Source of the DNA: JAWLHA01 sp041690535 | Lineage (GTDB): Bacteria > Pseudomonadota > Gammaproteobacteria > Thiohalomonadales > Thiohalomonadaceae | Assembly (NCBI GenBank): GCA_041690535.1 | Contig: JAWLHA010000001.1 | Location: 1-64,000 of the forward strand | Length of the DNA: 64,000 nt | Direction: 5' to 3' | Shown here: piece by piece, positions 24,890 to 33,379 of the stretch | How positions within the stretch are numbered: position 1 is the first letter of the stretch | Layout: the number at the start of each line of letters is the position of its first letter | Made by a program: the position numbers and the translations under genes | Notes under the pieces: model-generated | Database searches by the model: none | Told to the model about the DNA's origin: nothing | The model's input: the letters and a program-made list of their open reading frames with translations, nothing else

Positions 24890-25430
24890 CTACTGCGGCG
24901 CGATACGGATAAAACGAATGAACGCGGGCAAAAAACGAAACGCCTCGACCTCTGCGTCGGTCTGCCCGGTAACGCAAAACGAAGCCCCGGTCCTGACGCG
25001 ACGAGCGAGCAAGTCATTGATCTCTGGGCAGCATCTCTTGATCAGCGCGGGCTCATCCAGCACCACGAACCCTTTTTGGTCAGGACCGCACGCCCCGGCA
25101 CGACCGACTCCGGCAGGGCGTGGCTCCACTTGCCGTGCTGCACCTCCTCAAAGTCGTACACCACCAAGGGCGCATCGCCGTAGTGCGTGACGACATGATT
25201 GCCCTCGGGATCGAGCGCGATGCAGGTGCCGCCAAGCGCTCGGGCCAAACGCTCGTACGAGTGACCGCAATCGAATATGGTGACCGGCTCACCGAAGCGG
25301 AAGCGGTCAAGGATGAGCGTACATGCATGTTAGAGCTTGCCGGTGCCGCAAGGTGCCACAAGCAAAAAACCGTACTGCCGGCCTCCCATCCCCAAAATGG
25401 CCGAGACATTCAGATTTATGGCGCTCACCA
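24890..25430 (-). pseudogene. Degenerate TraC/VirB4-like ATPase remnant
   Basis: The minus frame reads QYGFLLVAPCGTGKL, then a TAA, then HACTLILDRFRFGEP, IFDCGHSYERLARALGGTCI and ALDPEGNHVVTHYGDAP. This lines up with the TraC section after Walker A in the intact gene (SGAGKS ... RLFDVGRSYYKLCQRLGGQY). A frameshift then joins a C-terminal piece (FVVLDEPALIKRCCPEINDL) that includes a Walker-B-like VVLDEP. Walker A has Leu instead of Ser. It is dead: stop, frameshift and missing N-terminal half. Confidence 0.65.
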
Positions 25431-25478
25431 ATCGTGTGGGTGGCCTCGCCCGTTCGCCCCACAAGTCACACAGTCACG

Positions 25479-25664
25479 TTAGGCGCTCTCTTCGTTGTCG
25501 TAGAGCCCATCCCACCCGATGATGGTTGCGTCACAAGATGGGCAGTTCTTCGTCGATTTCTCGAATTTCGCAGTCGCCTTGCGTTCTTTTCCGCAAGCGG
25601 AGCACCTCCAGGTGATCCGAAGGTTTGCGTCCTCAATCATTTCCATCCTGCATTCTTCAGCCAT
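25479..25664 (-). CDS. Zinc-ribbon-like small protein (61 aa)
   Basis: Starts MAEECRMEMIEDANLRITWR after GGAGGAG. CSACGKERKATAKF and CPSCDATIIGWDG give two CxxC pairs typical of a rubredoxin-type or zinc ribbon fold. Unknown role. Confidence 0.6.
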   Translation of the reverse strand: MAEECRMEMIEDANLRITWRCSACGKERKATAKFEKSTKNCPSCDATIIGWDGLYDNEESA

Positions 25665-25703
25665 TTCAGCTCCTCCAAACGGCGCTCGAAGCGACGCCAA
25701 CCC

Positions 25704-25934
25704 TTACACCAGGGCTATCTGCTCGGTGTTCGCGATAGGAGGTAGCATGGGGCGCTCCCGCCTGGTGAACATTCCGTTTTTCCCTTCCAGTCGCCGCTGA
25801 TACTCAACGCGGGCGGACGTGCCCTGGAGAAGCAGAACATTCGCTTCGTAAAGCCGTTCACCGCCGACGCGGTGGCACATGCTGCACTCCTCGAAAAGCA
25901 ACTCCAGGCTCAAGACCGAGTTGGAACACTCCAT
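25704..25934 (-). CDS. Hypothetical protein (76 aa)
   Basis: MECSNSVLSLELLFEECSMC with a CSMCH motif early in the protein. It lies 40 nt upstream of the zinc-ribbon gene and is probably in the same operon. Not recognised. Confidence 0.45.
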   Translation of the reverse strand: MECSNSVLSLELLFEECSMCHRVGGERLYEANVLLLQGTSARVEYQRRLEGKNGMFTRRERPMLPPIANTEQIALV

Positions 25935-25943
25935 CGGGGCTCC

Positions 25944-26078
25944 TTAGGGATAAAGCGCCACGATGAACAGGCAAAATAATCCGTAGCCCAAGATGCCGGG
26001 GAGATAGCCAAGCAAGGTGTCGAGGAGCACCCCGTCAGCCTCAACCCCACAACGAGCCTCATACCTGGTCGCGTTCAC
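25944..26078 (-). CDS. Small membrane protein (44 aa)
   Basis: GTG 26078 overlaps the TGA of the upstream gene (GTGA). The second half is a single hydrophobic helix (LPGILGYGLFCLFIVALYP). Its length and coupling suggest a real small membrane protein. Confidence 0.45.
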   Translation of the reverse strand: MNATRYEARCGVEADGVLLDTLLGYLPGILGYGLFCLFIVALYP

Positions 26079-26674
26079 GCCCCAATCTCTTTGATTCGGT
26101 TTGGCACTGCCGGGTCCAGCGAAAGCGACACGCACTCGACCCGCTGCTGGCGCTCTGCGGCAATACACCTGGCGACCTCGCCAAGCCGGATCGATAAAGC
26201 GCGCATAAACACCTGGTCCTTCGCCAGCTCAAGAATGGTGGAGGCATCAGGGAGCCTTTCGAGGCAGTAGGCCACAAAGGCAAACTCTTCATGGCTCGGA
26301 CTCGGCTCGTTGCCCACTTCCACCCACCGGCCCATACTAATCAGCTCAAGGAGTTCCTGATCGTCTACCGTTCGAAGAAAGGCAATGGCACGCGAATCCG
26401 CGGTGGTTGCAAGAGACGCCCGTAGCTGCCGCTCGACAATCTCGTTCCTCGCGACCGTCAGCCGTTGTTCGAACTGCTTGCGGAAACGGGGATCATCGGG
26501 GTACTGAATCCGCCCGGCACCCAACAGCTCCAAGCCGAGCCCCACGCGGTTGGTCTCGAAGGCAGTATCGGCTTGCGCCAGCAATTCTTCGGGCTCATCA
26601 ATCAGCCCAGGGAACTACTCCATCACCGAGGTCCGCGCATCCATCGGACCTTTTACCTTCAGCTCGTCCTGCAT
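26075..26674 (-). CDS. Hypothetical protein with an in-frame TAG at codon 20
   Basis: ATG 26674 follows CGGAGAGACGG and reads MQDELKVKGPMDARTSVME, then TAG (26615-26617), and continues in frame FPGLIDEPEELLAQADTAFE to 26075. The rest is an intact helical protein of about 180 aa. Either translation starts after the stop, the gene is recently broken, or the amber codon is suppressed. Not recognised. Confidence 0.5.
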
Positions 26675-26719
26675 TCCGTCTCTCCGACTCTTAGAAAACA
26701 ATCTGCAATGAACAAGCGC

Positions 26720-27205
26720 TCACAGTCTCGCTAGAACCGGCCCTCGGCGCGGTGCGCCCTGGGGCGGCAGGGGGCGTACCGCAACTCGCTTGGCCAGAAA
26801 CGACGGGGTAGCATCCAGCGCCACCCGGCCCTCACGCTGGAGCATAACCACCGCGTTGATGGCCACGAACGCCGCCACGACCTCGTCGAGCTTGCGCGTC
26901 AGTCGCGCCTTGCCCTTGGCCCGAATCGCCTGCTCTCCGGTTTCGGCCGAGTAGGCGAGGAGGGCGGCGTAGCGAAGGTCGTCTGCCGCGTAATTTTCCG
27001 GGCGATGACGAGCCACTTCCGCTGCCATAGCGATCTGCTCGTTGAGGGTCTCAGGAAGGGATGAAAGCCACCCATAAACGCCAAAACGGGTACCCCGATC
27101 AAGGAATTGGGCCAGCGCCGCTGTGATTGGAAAGTGCGGCGCCCCGCGCTCTTCAAAACACACCTCGCGGCGAAGTCGGGCCGCGCTCATTACCTCAACA
27201 CTCAT
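26720..27205 (-). CDS. Hypothetical protein (161 aa)
   Basis: ATG 27205 (MSVEVMSAARLRREVCFEER) is chosen because the longer frame would run through the tRNA at 27331-27403. It is helical and soluble, with a basic C-terminus (RPLPPQGAPRRGP). It is probably transcribed with the tRNA from the element at 27708-27721. Confidence 0.5.
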   Translation of the reverse strand: MSVEVMSAARLRREVCFEERGAPHFPITAALAQFLDRGTRFGVYGWLSSLPETLNEQIAMAAEVARHRPENYAADDLRYAALLAYSAETGEQAIRAKGKARLTRKLDEVVAAFVAINAVVMLQREGRVALDATPSFLAKRVAVRPLPPQGAPRRGPVLARL

Positions 27206-27330
27206 GAGTGATCCTTGATCTTTCACCTCATCAACCCGCTGATGAGGTGCCGAGTTGGCCTTGCTCTCTTGCCGAGAGATGGGCCGCACGGAAATCGAAT
27301 CCGACACCCCACAGGGAGGGGCGAAATGAT

Positions 27331-27403
27331 GGGCCGCCGGGGACTCGAACCCCGCCCAACCGGTTATGAGCCGGCCGCTCTCGACCTGGTGAGCTATCGG
27401 CCC
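27331..27403 (-). tRNA. tRNA with CAT anticodon (Met, or Ile2)
   Basis: A cloverleaf can be drawn: acceptor GGGCCGA pairs with GCGGCCC (one mismatch), followed by TAGCTCA, an anticodon loop CTCATAA, and the T arm GGGTTCGAGTCCC. Anticodon CAT fits elongator Met or a lysidine-modified Ile tRNA. No CCA is encoded. Confidence 0.85.
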
Positions 27404-27707
27404 GAAATACAGTGCGGCACTGACCTGACGAAGCCGCGAGACCATCCCTTCCCGTCGGCCGCCCGAGAGCCGCTTAGAGCAAACTTTTGGCCTGCTACTC
27501 CCGCCCGTAGGTCATGTAACAACCTCGGTTGTCGGGTCTACCTCGTCATCGAACCGATCCGCACCGTTGGCTCCGGCTAAAAATCTGGAGATCACTACCG
27601 TCGCTAGCGTCTCAATGACCACGCAGGCAAGAAAGAGGACCCCTGGCTCCGACATGTCCATCGCTAATTCCTCGAACTAAGAGGTGATATTTTCTCATGC
27701 AACATAC

Positions 27708-27721
27708 CTGTAAACAAGTTT
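27708..27721 (-). promoter_or_regulatory. AAACTTG-type promoter
   Basis: AAACTTG is followed by TTTACA as the -35 box, a 17-nt gap, and AATATC. It reads toward the tRNA at 27331 and the 161-aa gene. Confidence 0.5.
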
Positions 27722-27727
27722 CAGTTA

Positions 27728-28140
27728 TAGCTATCGTTTTCGACCGCTCTCGACGAATGCGCAAAGCTGGGCCTTGGTGGACGCTCCCACCTTGGTTGCC
27801 CGCACTTGCCCACCCTCGAACAACATGAGCGTGGGGATGCCGCGCACAGTGCTGGGTGTTCGTCAATGTCTACCTTGACATCACCGGTATACTGCTCGGC
27901 GATTTCATCGAGAATAAGGCTTAACATCGCGCAGGGGCCGCACCAGGGCGCCTAGTAGTTCATCAGGACGGGGCCGGCGAGCACGAGCTGGGTAATGCGG
28001 TGCAATTCGTCTGACGCCAACTCCCGGAACTCCAGAGCGATACGGCCGTTTGATTTTGGAACCAGCTTGATCGTTTCGGGCAGGGGCACCACCCCGTTCG
28101 GCTTCACCAGCAGCTCGTTGGCCTTCGCGTAGGTGCGCCG
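27728..28140 (-). pseudogene. Thioredoxin-domain pseudogene
   Basis: The minus frame gives LAGPVLMNY, a TAG in place of the first active-site Trp codon, then APWCGPCAMLSLILDEIAEQ and VKVDIDEHPALC. After a one-base shift it continues GIPTLMLFEGGQVRATKVGA and ends SGRKR. The active site CGPC is intact, but the nonsense and frameshift changes make the gene inactive. An N-terminal extension (KPNGVVPLPETIKLVPKSNG) is in the first frame. Confidence 0.7.
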
Positions 28141-28149
28141 TCGAGTTCT

Positions 28150-28473
28150 TCAGCTCACCATCACGCCACTGGGCGATAAAGAATCGAGTGCTGGCATATC
28201 GACCCGAACGCGGGGCCTGCCAAACGGGGTGAACCGAACGAGCTGGTCAACGGCCCGACTCTTGCGACCGCGAGGGTTGATCAGCCGGATCTGAAAGGGC
28301 ACTCCGTCAATGCCATCAATGCGGCCATGCCGCGTATGGACCGAGTAACCGGCTGCTTCGATCACGCGGCAAAGGTCAGCCAGCGTCAAGGTCGGACGCG
28401 CCGTTCTCATCGAGGGGAGATGAGGGATAGGAAGGGCTCCAGGCGCATAAGCATCGCTGCGGGTATTCTCCAC
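28150..28473 (-). CDS. Hypothetical protein (107 aa)
   Basis: MENTRSDAYAPGALPIPHLP, then a region LTLADLCRVIEAAGYSVHTR with the feel of a small DNA-binding or Fis-type helical domain, and a basic stretch. It is directly upstream of the thioredoxin pseudogene. Not recognised. Confidence 0.5.
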   Translation of the reverse strand: MENTRSDAYAPGALPIPHLPSMRTARPTLTLADLCRVIEAAGYSVHTRHGRIDGIDGVPFQIRLINPRGRKSRAVDQLVRFTPFGRPRVRVDMPALDSLSPSGVMVS

Positions 28474-28616
28474 TCAGGGACTCCGTGCTATGGGTTGGAA
28501 ATGCGGCTACCCTCGGCCCGGTTTTGGGCGACGAGGCTTGTGCTGGGTGTTGCGGTGGCGCTTCCAACTGCGCTGCGGTCGGTGGCCATGGGGCCAGTCG
28601 AAGTCGTTGACATCCT

Positions 28617-28636
28617 CTCCGGTCTGAAGGCCGGAG
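28617..28636 (-). ncRNA. Right-end hairpin and likely end of the TnpB guide RNA (omega RNA)
   Basis: An eight-bp hairpin just past the tnpB stop. In this family the RNA guide covers the 3' end of tnpB and the right end, so the RNA would span from about 28750 down to 28600. Only the hairpin is directly seen. Confidence 0.45.
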
Positions 28637-28649
28637 ATTCCTACGGCGC

Positions 28650-29870
28650 TCAGGCGCGGCATTGAGCCGCCCCCGAGTCGCTTCGGTGGGTTCCTGCTGC
28701 TGGCGGCATTACTGCGCCGCTCACTTCACAGGCTAGCCGGGCGTGCCCCGCCCTTAGCACATTGATCGCGCCGACCAGGTCGGCGTTTTCCTCGAAGCCG
28801 CATTCTACACACCCGAACCGGGCTTGGGTCTGCCGGTTGTCCGCCGAGACGTGACCGCAACACGGACACGTCCGGCTTGTGTTCTGCGGTGGCGCGGCGA
28901 TGAGATGCCCGCCGTTCCACGCCAGCTTGTAGTCCAGTTGGCGGCGAAACTCGAACCAGCCTTGATCGAGGATGGATTTGTTTAGGCCGGACTTGGCCCG
29001 AACGTTCCTGCCCGGTTGCTCGGTGGTGCCTGCCGCCGACTTAGACATGTTCCGCACCTGCAAGTCCTCGATACACACCATCGCGTGGTTTTGGCTGATC
29101 GTGGTCGTGGCCTTGTGCAGGTAGTCGCGGCGAGCATTACCGATCCGGGAATGGATGCGCTGGACGCGGGCTTTCGCTTTCTTCCAGTTGCTGCTGAACT
29201 TCGTCTTGCGGCTCATCGCCCGTTGCGCTTTACGCAGGGCGGTTTCATGCCGCTTGAAGCTGTTGAGGGGCGCGTAGAACGTGCCGTCCGAGAGCGTGGC
29301 GAACCGCACCACGCCCATGTCGATGCCGACTGCGCCGCCGTTAGGGACGGGCTGCTCGACTTCTCGCTCGGTCTGGATCGAAACGAACCACCTGCCGCTG
29401 GAAAGGCTGACGGTGACGTTTTTCACCGTGCCGAGCGTATCGCGGCTGTTGCGGTAGCGCAGCCAGCCGAGCTTCGGCAGGAACAAGCGGCTGTTGGCCT
29501 GATCGAGCTTGATCTGCTTCGGGTCGGGATAGCGGAAGCTGTCGCTCTGGCCCCTCTTCTTGAATCGGGGAAAGTCGGCCCGCTTGGCAAAGAAGTTGGC
29601 GTAGGCCCTTTCCAAATCCTTGAGGGCCTGTTGGAGCGGATGAACCGGCGCATCGGCCAGCCATGGCGTTTCCGTCCCGTTGCGCCAGCCGGTAAGTTCC
29701 TTGCACAGCCCCGCATAGCCGAGCTTCTGCTCGCCCTGATCACGGCGTTCCTTCTGCAACGCCAGCGCCTTGTTGAACACGAAGCGACATGACCCGGCGA
29801 AGCGACGCATCTGCCGCTCCTGCTCGCCGGTCGGGCGCAAGGCGAATTTGAAGGCTTGCAGGCGCTTCAC
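28650..29870 (-). CDS. tnpB: TnpB RNA-guided nuclease
   Basis: 406 aa. The RuvC residues are intact: D184 (AVGIDMGVVRF), E268 (VCIEDLQVRNM) and D364 (ENADLVGAINVL). A zinc finger has CPCC and CVEC pairs (residues 334-357). The N-terminal OrfB helix-turn-helix is present (GSCRFVFNKALALQK). TnpB cuts DNA next to a target motif using its omega RNA and keeps solo elements in place. Confidence 0.95.
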   Translation of the reverse strand: MKRLQAFKFALRPTGEQERQMRRFAGSCRFVFNKALALQKERRDQGEQKLGYAGLCKELTGWRNGTETPWLADAPVHPLQQALKDLERAYANFFAKRADFPRFKKRGQSDSFRYPDPKQIKLDQANSRLFLPKLGWLRYRNSRDTLGTVKNVTVSLSSGRWFVSIQTEREVEQPVPNGGAVGIDMGVVRFATLSDGTFYAPLNSFKRHETALRKAQRAMSRKTKFSSNWKKAKARVQRIHSRIGNARRDYLHKATTTISQNHAMVCIEDLQVRNMSKSAAGTTEQPGRNVRAKSGLNKSILDQGWFEFRRQLDYKLAWNGGHLIAAPPQNTSRTCPCCGHVSADNRQTQARFGCVECGFEENADLVGAINVLRAGHARLACEVSGAVMPPAAGTHRSDSGAAQCRA

Positions 29871-30088
29871 TGCTTCTTGCGCTCCCTCGTTAGAGAGTCA
29901 TCTACACTCACGCATAATGGATATATATACACCATCCGAAAAACCTTGGGCAACTCAGGATAAAATAGTGCGCCGAGGCATCGACCCTCGGTCATCAGGC
30001 GGTGCGCGATGCGGTACCGCTTGTGCCGAGCGCCATTGCGCCCGGCCCGAACCTCCCCCGACAGCCCCAGGCCACCACCTTTAGGCAT
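29867..30088 (-). CDS. Truncated protein, probably cut by the IS605-type insertion
   Basis: ATG 30088 overlaps the stop of the upstream 267-aa gene. Codons 1-50 (MPKGGGLGLSGEVRAGRNGA ... MTEGRCLGALFYPELP) use third-base GC like true genes. Codon use then changes in the AT-rich stretch next to tnpB (ATGGATATATATACACC). This suggests that the original 3' end lies elsewhere or is lost. Confidence 0.45.
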   Translation of the reverse strand: MPKGGGLGLSGEVRAGRNGARHKRYRIAHRLMTEGRCLGALFYPELPKVFRMVYIYPLCVSVDDSLTRERKKQ

Positions 30089-30884
30089 CGACTTTTGGCT
30101 GCGCCTTCATCTTGACGATGGAGCGGATGAGCAGAATGAGGTCATTCATCTCCATGGGGACCGGCATCGCGGCCCGGAGCTGGTGCAGCACCAGGGAGGC
30201 TATGTAGAAGGCGTCGATGGGGTCCACCGGCACAGGGAAGTTCTTGCCCTTGGCGAAGACCCGGATGAAGAAGGCTTTGCCCTGGTTCTCGATGGAGAAC
30301 CCCTTGTCCTTCCCTTCCCCGTGATTCTTGAATTCGCACTTGGGCAGAATCCCGAGGAACACGGCCGCCACCACCGGCAATTCCTGACGGGTCAGTTGCA
30401 GGCGGAGCTTGTTGCTCCAGTCGTACTTGCGCTCGCCAACCGAGGCGGCAGCGTCGATGAAGATCGTCGGCATCCCGGCTCGGGACTCGTCCGTCTCGAA
30501 CGTCAGCGCCGCCTTGGTGCCGTAGGCATGGAGGCTGGCCTTCTTCCCATCCTCGTCCGTGTTCGAGGGGCTCGGTGTATCCTCACTGTTGCTCCGGGCA
30601 GCGCCCGAAGAACCGCCCTGCGCGCCGTTACCCGATGCCGGAGCCTCATTCGATGCAGGAGCCTCATCCGACTGCTTGCCCTGAGCACGGCGGATCATCG
30701 CCCCGAGCTTACCCTTGGCTCGTTCGTCGCCGTTCTGTGCCTGGCTCAACAGGTTCAGAACATCCTCCCGGCTCGATTGCGCCGTTAGGGCTGCGTTCTC
30801 CTGCGGGTTGACGGCGGGCAAGCCCAGCGACTCCAACGCATGATTGAAGTCCTTTAGAGTCCTGATCGGGGGATTGTTCGACAT
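30081..30884 (-). CDS. Hypothetical protein with a linker region (267 aa)
   Basis: Starts MSNNPPIRTLKDFNHALESL, contains a Ser/Gly/Asn/Ala-rich linker (about 75-130) and a C-terminal domain (FIDAAASVGERKYDWSNKLR, LPVVAAVFLGILPKCEFKNH, GKAFFIRVFAKGKNFPV). The C-terminal half looks like a compact plasmid-type domain that I cannot name. ATG 30884 is chosen; an upstream extension overlaps another gene. Confidence 0.6.
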   Translation of the reverse strand: MSNNPPIRTLKDFNHALESLGLPAVNPQENAALTAQSSREDVLNLLSQAQNGDERAKGKLGAMIRRAQGKQSDEAPASNEAPASGNGAQGGSSGAARSNSEDTPSPSNTDEDGKKASLHAYGTKAALTFETDESRAGMPTIFIDAAASVGERKYDWSNKLRLQLTRQELPVVAAVFLGILPKCEFKNHGEGKDKGFSIENQGKAFFIRVFAKGKNFPVPVDPIDAFYIASLVLHQLRAAMPVPMEMNDLILLIRSIVKMKAQPKVDA

Positions 30885-31129
30885 GAAACAGTTCCTCTGG
30901 TCGTTTTTCGGATAGTGCGGCCGATCCCAATGGCCTTGACCGCGTGGCTGTGAAATGGGATGGTCGCGCAACCGGACGCGCCGACTGCCTGAACATCCCA
31001 CTTCCCTGCCCGAAGAGCGCTGCGGATTGCCAATCGTCCGACCTTCTTGGGCTTCTCGTGCGGACCTGCACGATTGAGCCGGTACGCCACACGGGCAACC
31101 GGATTGCGCTCGCACTGTCTTCGTTTCAT
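30854..31129 (-). CDS. Small basic protein (91 aa)
   Basis: MKRRQCERNPVARVAYRLNR from ATG 31129 after TTGGAGAAACAGCA. It is rich in Arg, Lys and His. It overlaps the next gene by 31 nt. Not recognised; moderate support only. Confidence 0.4.
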   Translation of the reverse strand: MKRRQCERNPVARVAYRLNRAGPHEKPKKVGRLAIRSALRAGKWDVQAVGASGCATIPFHSHAVKAIGIGRTIRKTTRGTVSCRTIPRSGL

Positions 31130-31187
31130 TGCTGTTTCTCCAAGTAGTTGGCCATCGCAAAGGGGGCATTCTCCTCCCGAAGCCCAT

Positions 31188-31556
31188 TCAATGAACCTGT
31201 ATGTTCTCGCTGAACACAAACACCAGCTCGACGTTATAGATGAAAGGAAGACGCGCTTCGTACTCCAGCGATATGTCATAACCATCACCCAGCATCCGAG
31301 CGATGGTGAAGTCTTCACGCGAAACGTTGGTGACATCATTGACCGATAACCGGCGGGAGATCGCTTGCGCGATAGCGGATGGACCAGAGAAGGGCTCGCT
31401 TTGCTCCTGGATGGAGGTCAGTGTCGCTTGGACCTTGAAGTGCTGGAGATAAACCGGGATCGCTTTCAGTAGAGCCAACAGGACAAGTCCGGCAATCGGG
31501 ATCACCAGCATCCAGCCGATAAATGCCATGCCCGCTTGATGCTTGGGCAGTTTCAT
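31188..31556 (-). CDS. DUF4845-like membrane protein
   Basis: 122 aa. MKLPKHQAGMAFIGWMLVIP opens a single N-terminal membrane helix, followed by LLKAIPVYLQHFKVQATLTS and a small periplasmic domain, as in the DUF4845 family. Chromosomal versions lie between lepB and rnc; a plasmid copy is unusual. Function unknown. Confidence 0.7.
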   Translation of the reverse strand: MKLPKHQAGMAFIGWMLVIPIAGLVLLALLKAIPVYLQHFKVQATLTSIQEQSEPFSGPSAIAQAISRRLSVNDVTNVSREDFTIARMLGDGYDISLEYEARLPFIYNVELVFVFSENIQVH

Positions 31557-31950
31557 CAGGTTCTCCGTTTCAGTATGCCCATTGGAATAGGTGCCGGGCT
31601 TTCCACCCGGCTGGGCCGTGAGGCTCTGCCCGTAAGGGCCTGTGACGCAGGGCTTTCACCCCATCTCCCCTCGACCGTGTTATGCGCAGGTTTTTGCACC
31701 CTTTCGGGTCCATCCCTGGCGGCAGCACTGGCGTCGACCCCGTATGCCTGTTTAACCACCGACCGCAGAGCCTGGAACTGAGGAAGCATTCCAAGGGCGC
31801 CTATCACACCGACTTGCGCCGGATTCCGCGCTAACGCTGCCCGTTTCCGGGCGTGGTCTGGTCAACCCAGGGGCTTGCAAGTTGCCTCACAAGCCCCCGC
31901 CGGGAGGCGGGGGTGGTTGACTCGCTATTTATCCCCTGATTAGTCTTGTT
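31557..31950. other. Gene-free stretch with an IS605-end-like hairpin
   Basis: No reliable gene is seen. A frame on the minus strand at 31556-31807 has poor coding character. At 31894-31913 the hairpin CCCCCGCC/GGCGGGGG followed by TGGTTGAC resembles the ends of IS605-type elements, so this may be the scar of a lost insertion. Confidence 0.35.
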
Positions 31951-32027
31951 TGGTCCGGGCAGAGGGACTCGAACCCCCGACATCCTGCTCCCAAAGCAGG
32001 CGCGCTACCAAACTGCGCTACACCCGG
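31951..32027 (-). tRNA. tRNA-Pro (TGG)
   Basis: Acceptor CCGGGTG pairs with TGCCCGG. D arm GCGCAGTTTGGTAGCGC. Anticodon arm CCTGC-TTTGGGA-GCAGG gives anticodon TGG. T arm GGGGGTTCGAGTCCCTC. The CCA end is encoded. It is at the downstream end of the tRNA region promoted from 34049. Confidence 0.93.
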
Positions 32028-32101
32028 AGAGAGAAAGGCGGATTCGCTACGCTGGCTCCGCCTCGGCCTCGATTGCACCCGGCGCCGCTAGGCGCGAGTG
32101 T

Positions 32102-32611
32102 CTAAATCGTGGGGTGCGGTTCTCCAGAACGTGTGCGTTTTAGATGTTCCTTTAGCGACAGAGCGACTTTCTTGGTTTCCGTGATCAGTAAATCGAATTC
32201 CGCAAAAATCTGCTCGTCGGTTTTTCCTTCAATACGACAACGGTTGACGCAACCTGCCAAAGCGTCGAAGTAGCGTCGCATCAAAGTCACGTCAGGCAGG
32301 ATGCGTTCAATTGGGATTCCGCCAATCCAACCGTACGACGCACCAAACCTGTATTCGACCGTCCTTCCATGGTCAGCTATCAGGGCACGCACGAGACAGT
32401 GTGTTTCGTCGTGTACTTTTGCAGCAAGCTGATCAGCGATCCAATCGGCTCCGCCGCGATCCCACCGGAGTTCCCCGTACTTGCGTGCCTCTACCCCATA
32501 GACCATAAAAGTCTTTTGTTTCAGGCACTTCGAGTAAAGTGAATTGATATTCGGCGTCGCTCTGCCGTTGAAAACAAGAGGTAATTCTGCTGTTGCGTGC
32601 TGACTCGGCAT
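32102..32611 (-). CDS. Hypothetical protein (169 aa) inside the tRNA region
   Basis: MPSQHATAELPLVFNGRATP, then a mainly alpha/beta protein with VYGVEARKYGELRWDRGGAD and a C-terminal helix (LKEHLKRTRSGEPHPTI). Base composition is a little more AT-rich than its neighbours. Not recognised. Confidence 0.5.
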   Translation of the reverse strand: MPSQHATAELPLVFNGRATPNINSLYSKCLKQKTFMVYGVEARKYGELRWDRGGADWIADQLAAKVHDETHCLVRALIADHGRTVEYRFGASYGWIGGIPIERILPDVTLMRRYFDALAGCVNRCRIEGKTDEQIFAEFDLLITETKKVALSLKEHLKRTRSGEPHPTI

Positions 32612-33279
32612 ATCGACCTTCAGAAAATGGTTGCCACCCCTTCAACTTTCCGCCTACGGCAGGCCGGCGCGGGAGAACCAGGGGAGGAGGGCGCTGCCGC
32701 TCGCCCTAGTTCTGGAGAAAGCACTTCGGTGAACGGTCGAGCGAGGCGGGTCCACGGATGACGGTGTTCCGTTACTGCCTCCGGCAAGGAGGCGACCCCA
32801 TCGGTATGCCTACCGGCTGCTGCTCTCAACCCAAGGGCGGTGCGCCATCGGCCGTCAGCCCGATCTCACATCCACGCTTGGACCTCGACCGCTCACGAAA
32901 ACGCTTTTGAAAGAGCATCGACCCAGATAACGCAGCGGTACCGCTGCGCCCCCCTTGCCCGTCCCGGTCTTTCGTTGCGGACCTTCCCCGCAGCAAGCTG
33001 GATCGTAGTTTTTCAACGACCGACCGCTCTTTCAGAAATGCTCTCGGATTCAACTTTGGTTGGTGACTCTGTGGCCGACGAGTCGCCGGCTCCAGATTTC
33101 GTAAGGACGCTCAACCCGCATACCAAACACGTCTGCTCGATAGCGGCGGGCCTCGTATCTGGGTCCACCTTGCAGTCGCGTGTTCACCACGCTGCACAAA
33201 GCCACCACCAAAGTTGCCCACTGCACGAACCGGGGAGGGCGCCCGAGGGTCTGTAGACTTGCAGTCGCGCTCTGTCATT
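32612..33279 (-). other. Gene-free, structure-rich stretch of the tRNA region
   Basis: No frame is convincing on either strand. An 18-bp perfect palindrome CGCAGCGGTACCGCTGCG lies at 32931-32948. A 5-bp stem with a seven-base CTTGCCG loop, resembling an anticodon arm, occurs near 32780. Likely part of the tRNA-region transcript or decayed tRNA sequence. Confidence 0.4.
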
Positions 33280-33357
33280 TGGCACCTCCGGACGGACTCG
33301 AACCGCCAACGACCGAATTTGGAGTCCGGCGCTCTATCCAGTTGGAGCTACAGAGGT
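33280..33357 (-). tRNA. tRNA-Trp (CCA)
   Basis: Acceptor ACCTCTG pairs with CGGAGGT. D arm GCTCCAACTGGATAGAGC. Anticodon arm CCGGA-CTCCAAA-TTCGG gives anticodon CCA. T arm GGCGGTTCGAGTCCGTC. Discriminator G and an encoded CCA end. Confidence 0.9.
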
Positions 33358-33379
33358 ATCAGGCTTGCTGTATTCGCTT

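Larger units (their letters stand above)
28600..29920 (-). mobile_element. Solo IS200/IS605-type element carrying only tnpB
   Basis: The tnpB gene (28650-29870) has no tnpA partner. Beyond its 3' end, the hairpin CTCCGGTC...GGCCGGAG (28617-28636) followed by ATTCCTAC is typical of an IS605 right end. The left end is not sharply visible but should lie between tnpB and the interrupted gene near 29900. Movement would need a TnpA in trans. Confidence 0.7.

Noticed and set aside
21700..28140. A reassigned stop codon explaining the in-frame stops.
   Set aside because: TGA, TAG and TAA are all involved, several with frameshifts nearby, so gene decay fits better than a single recoding.
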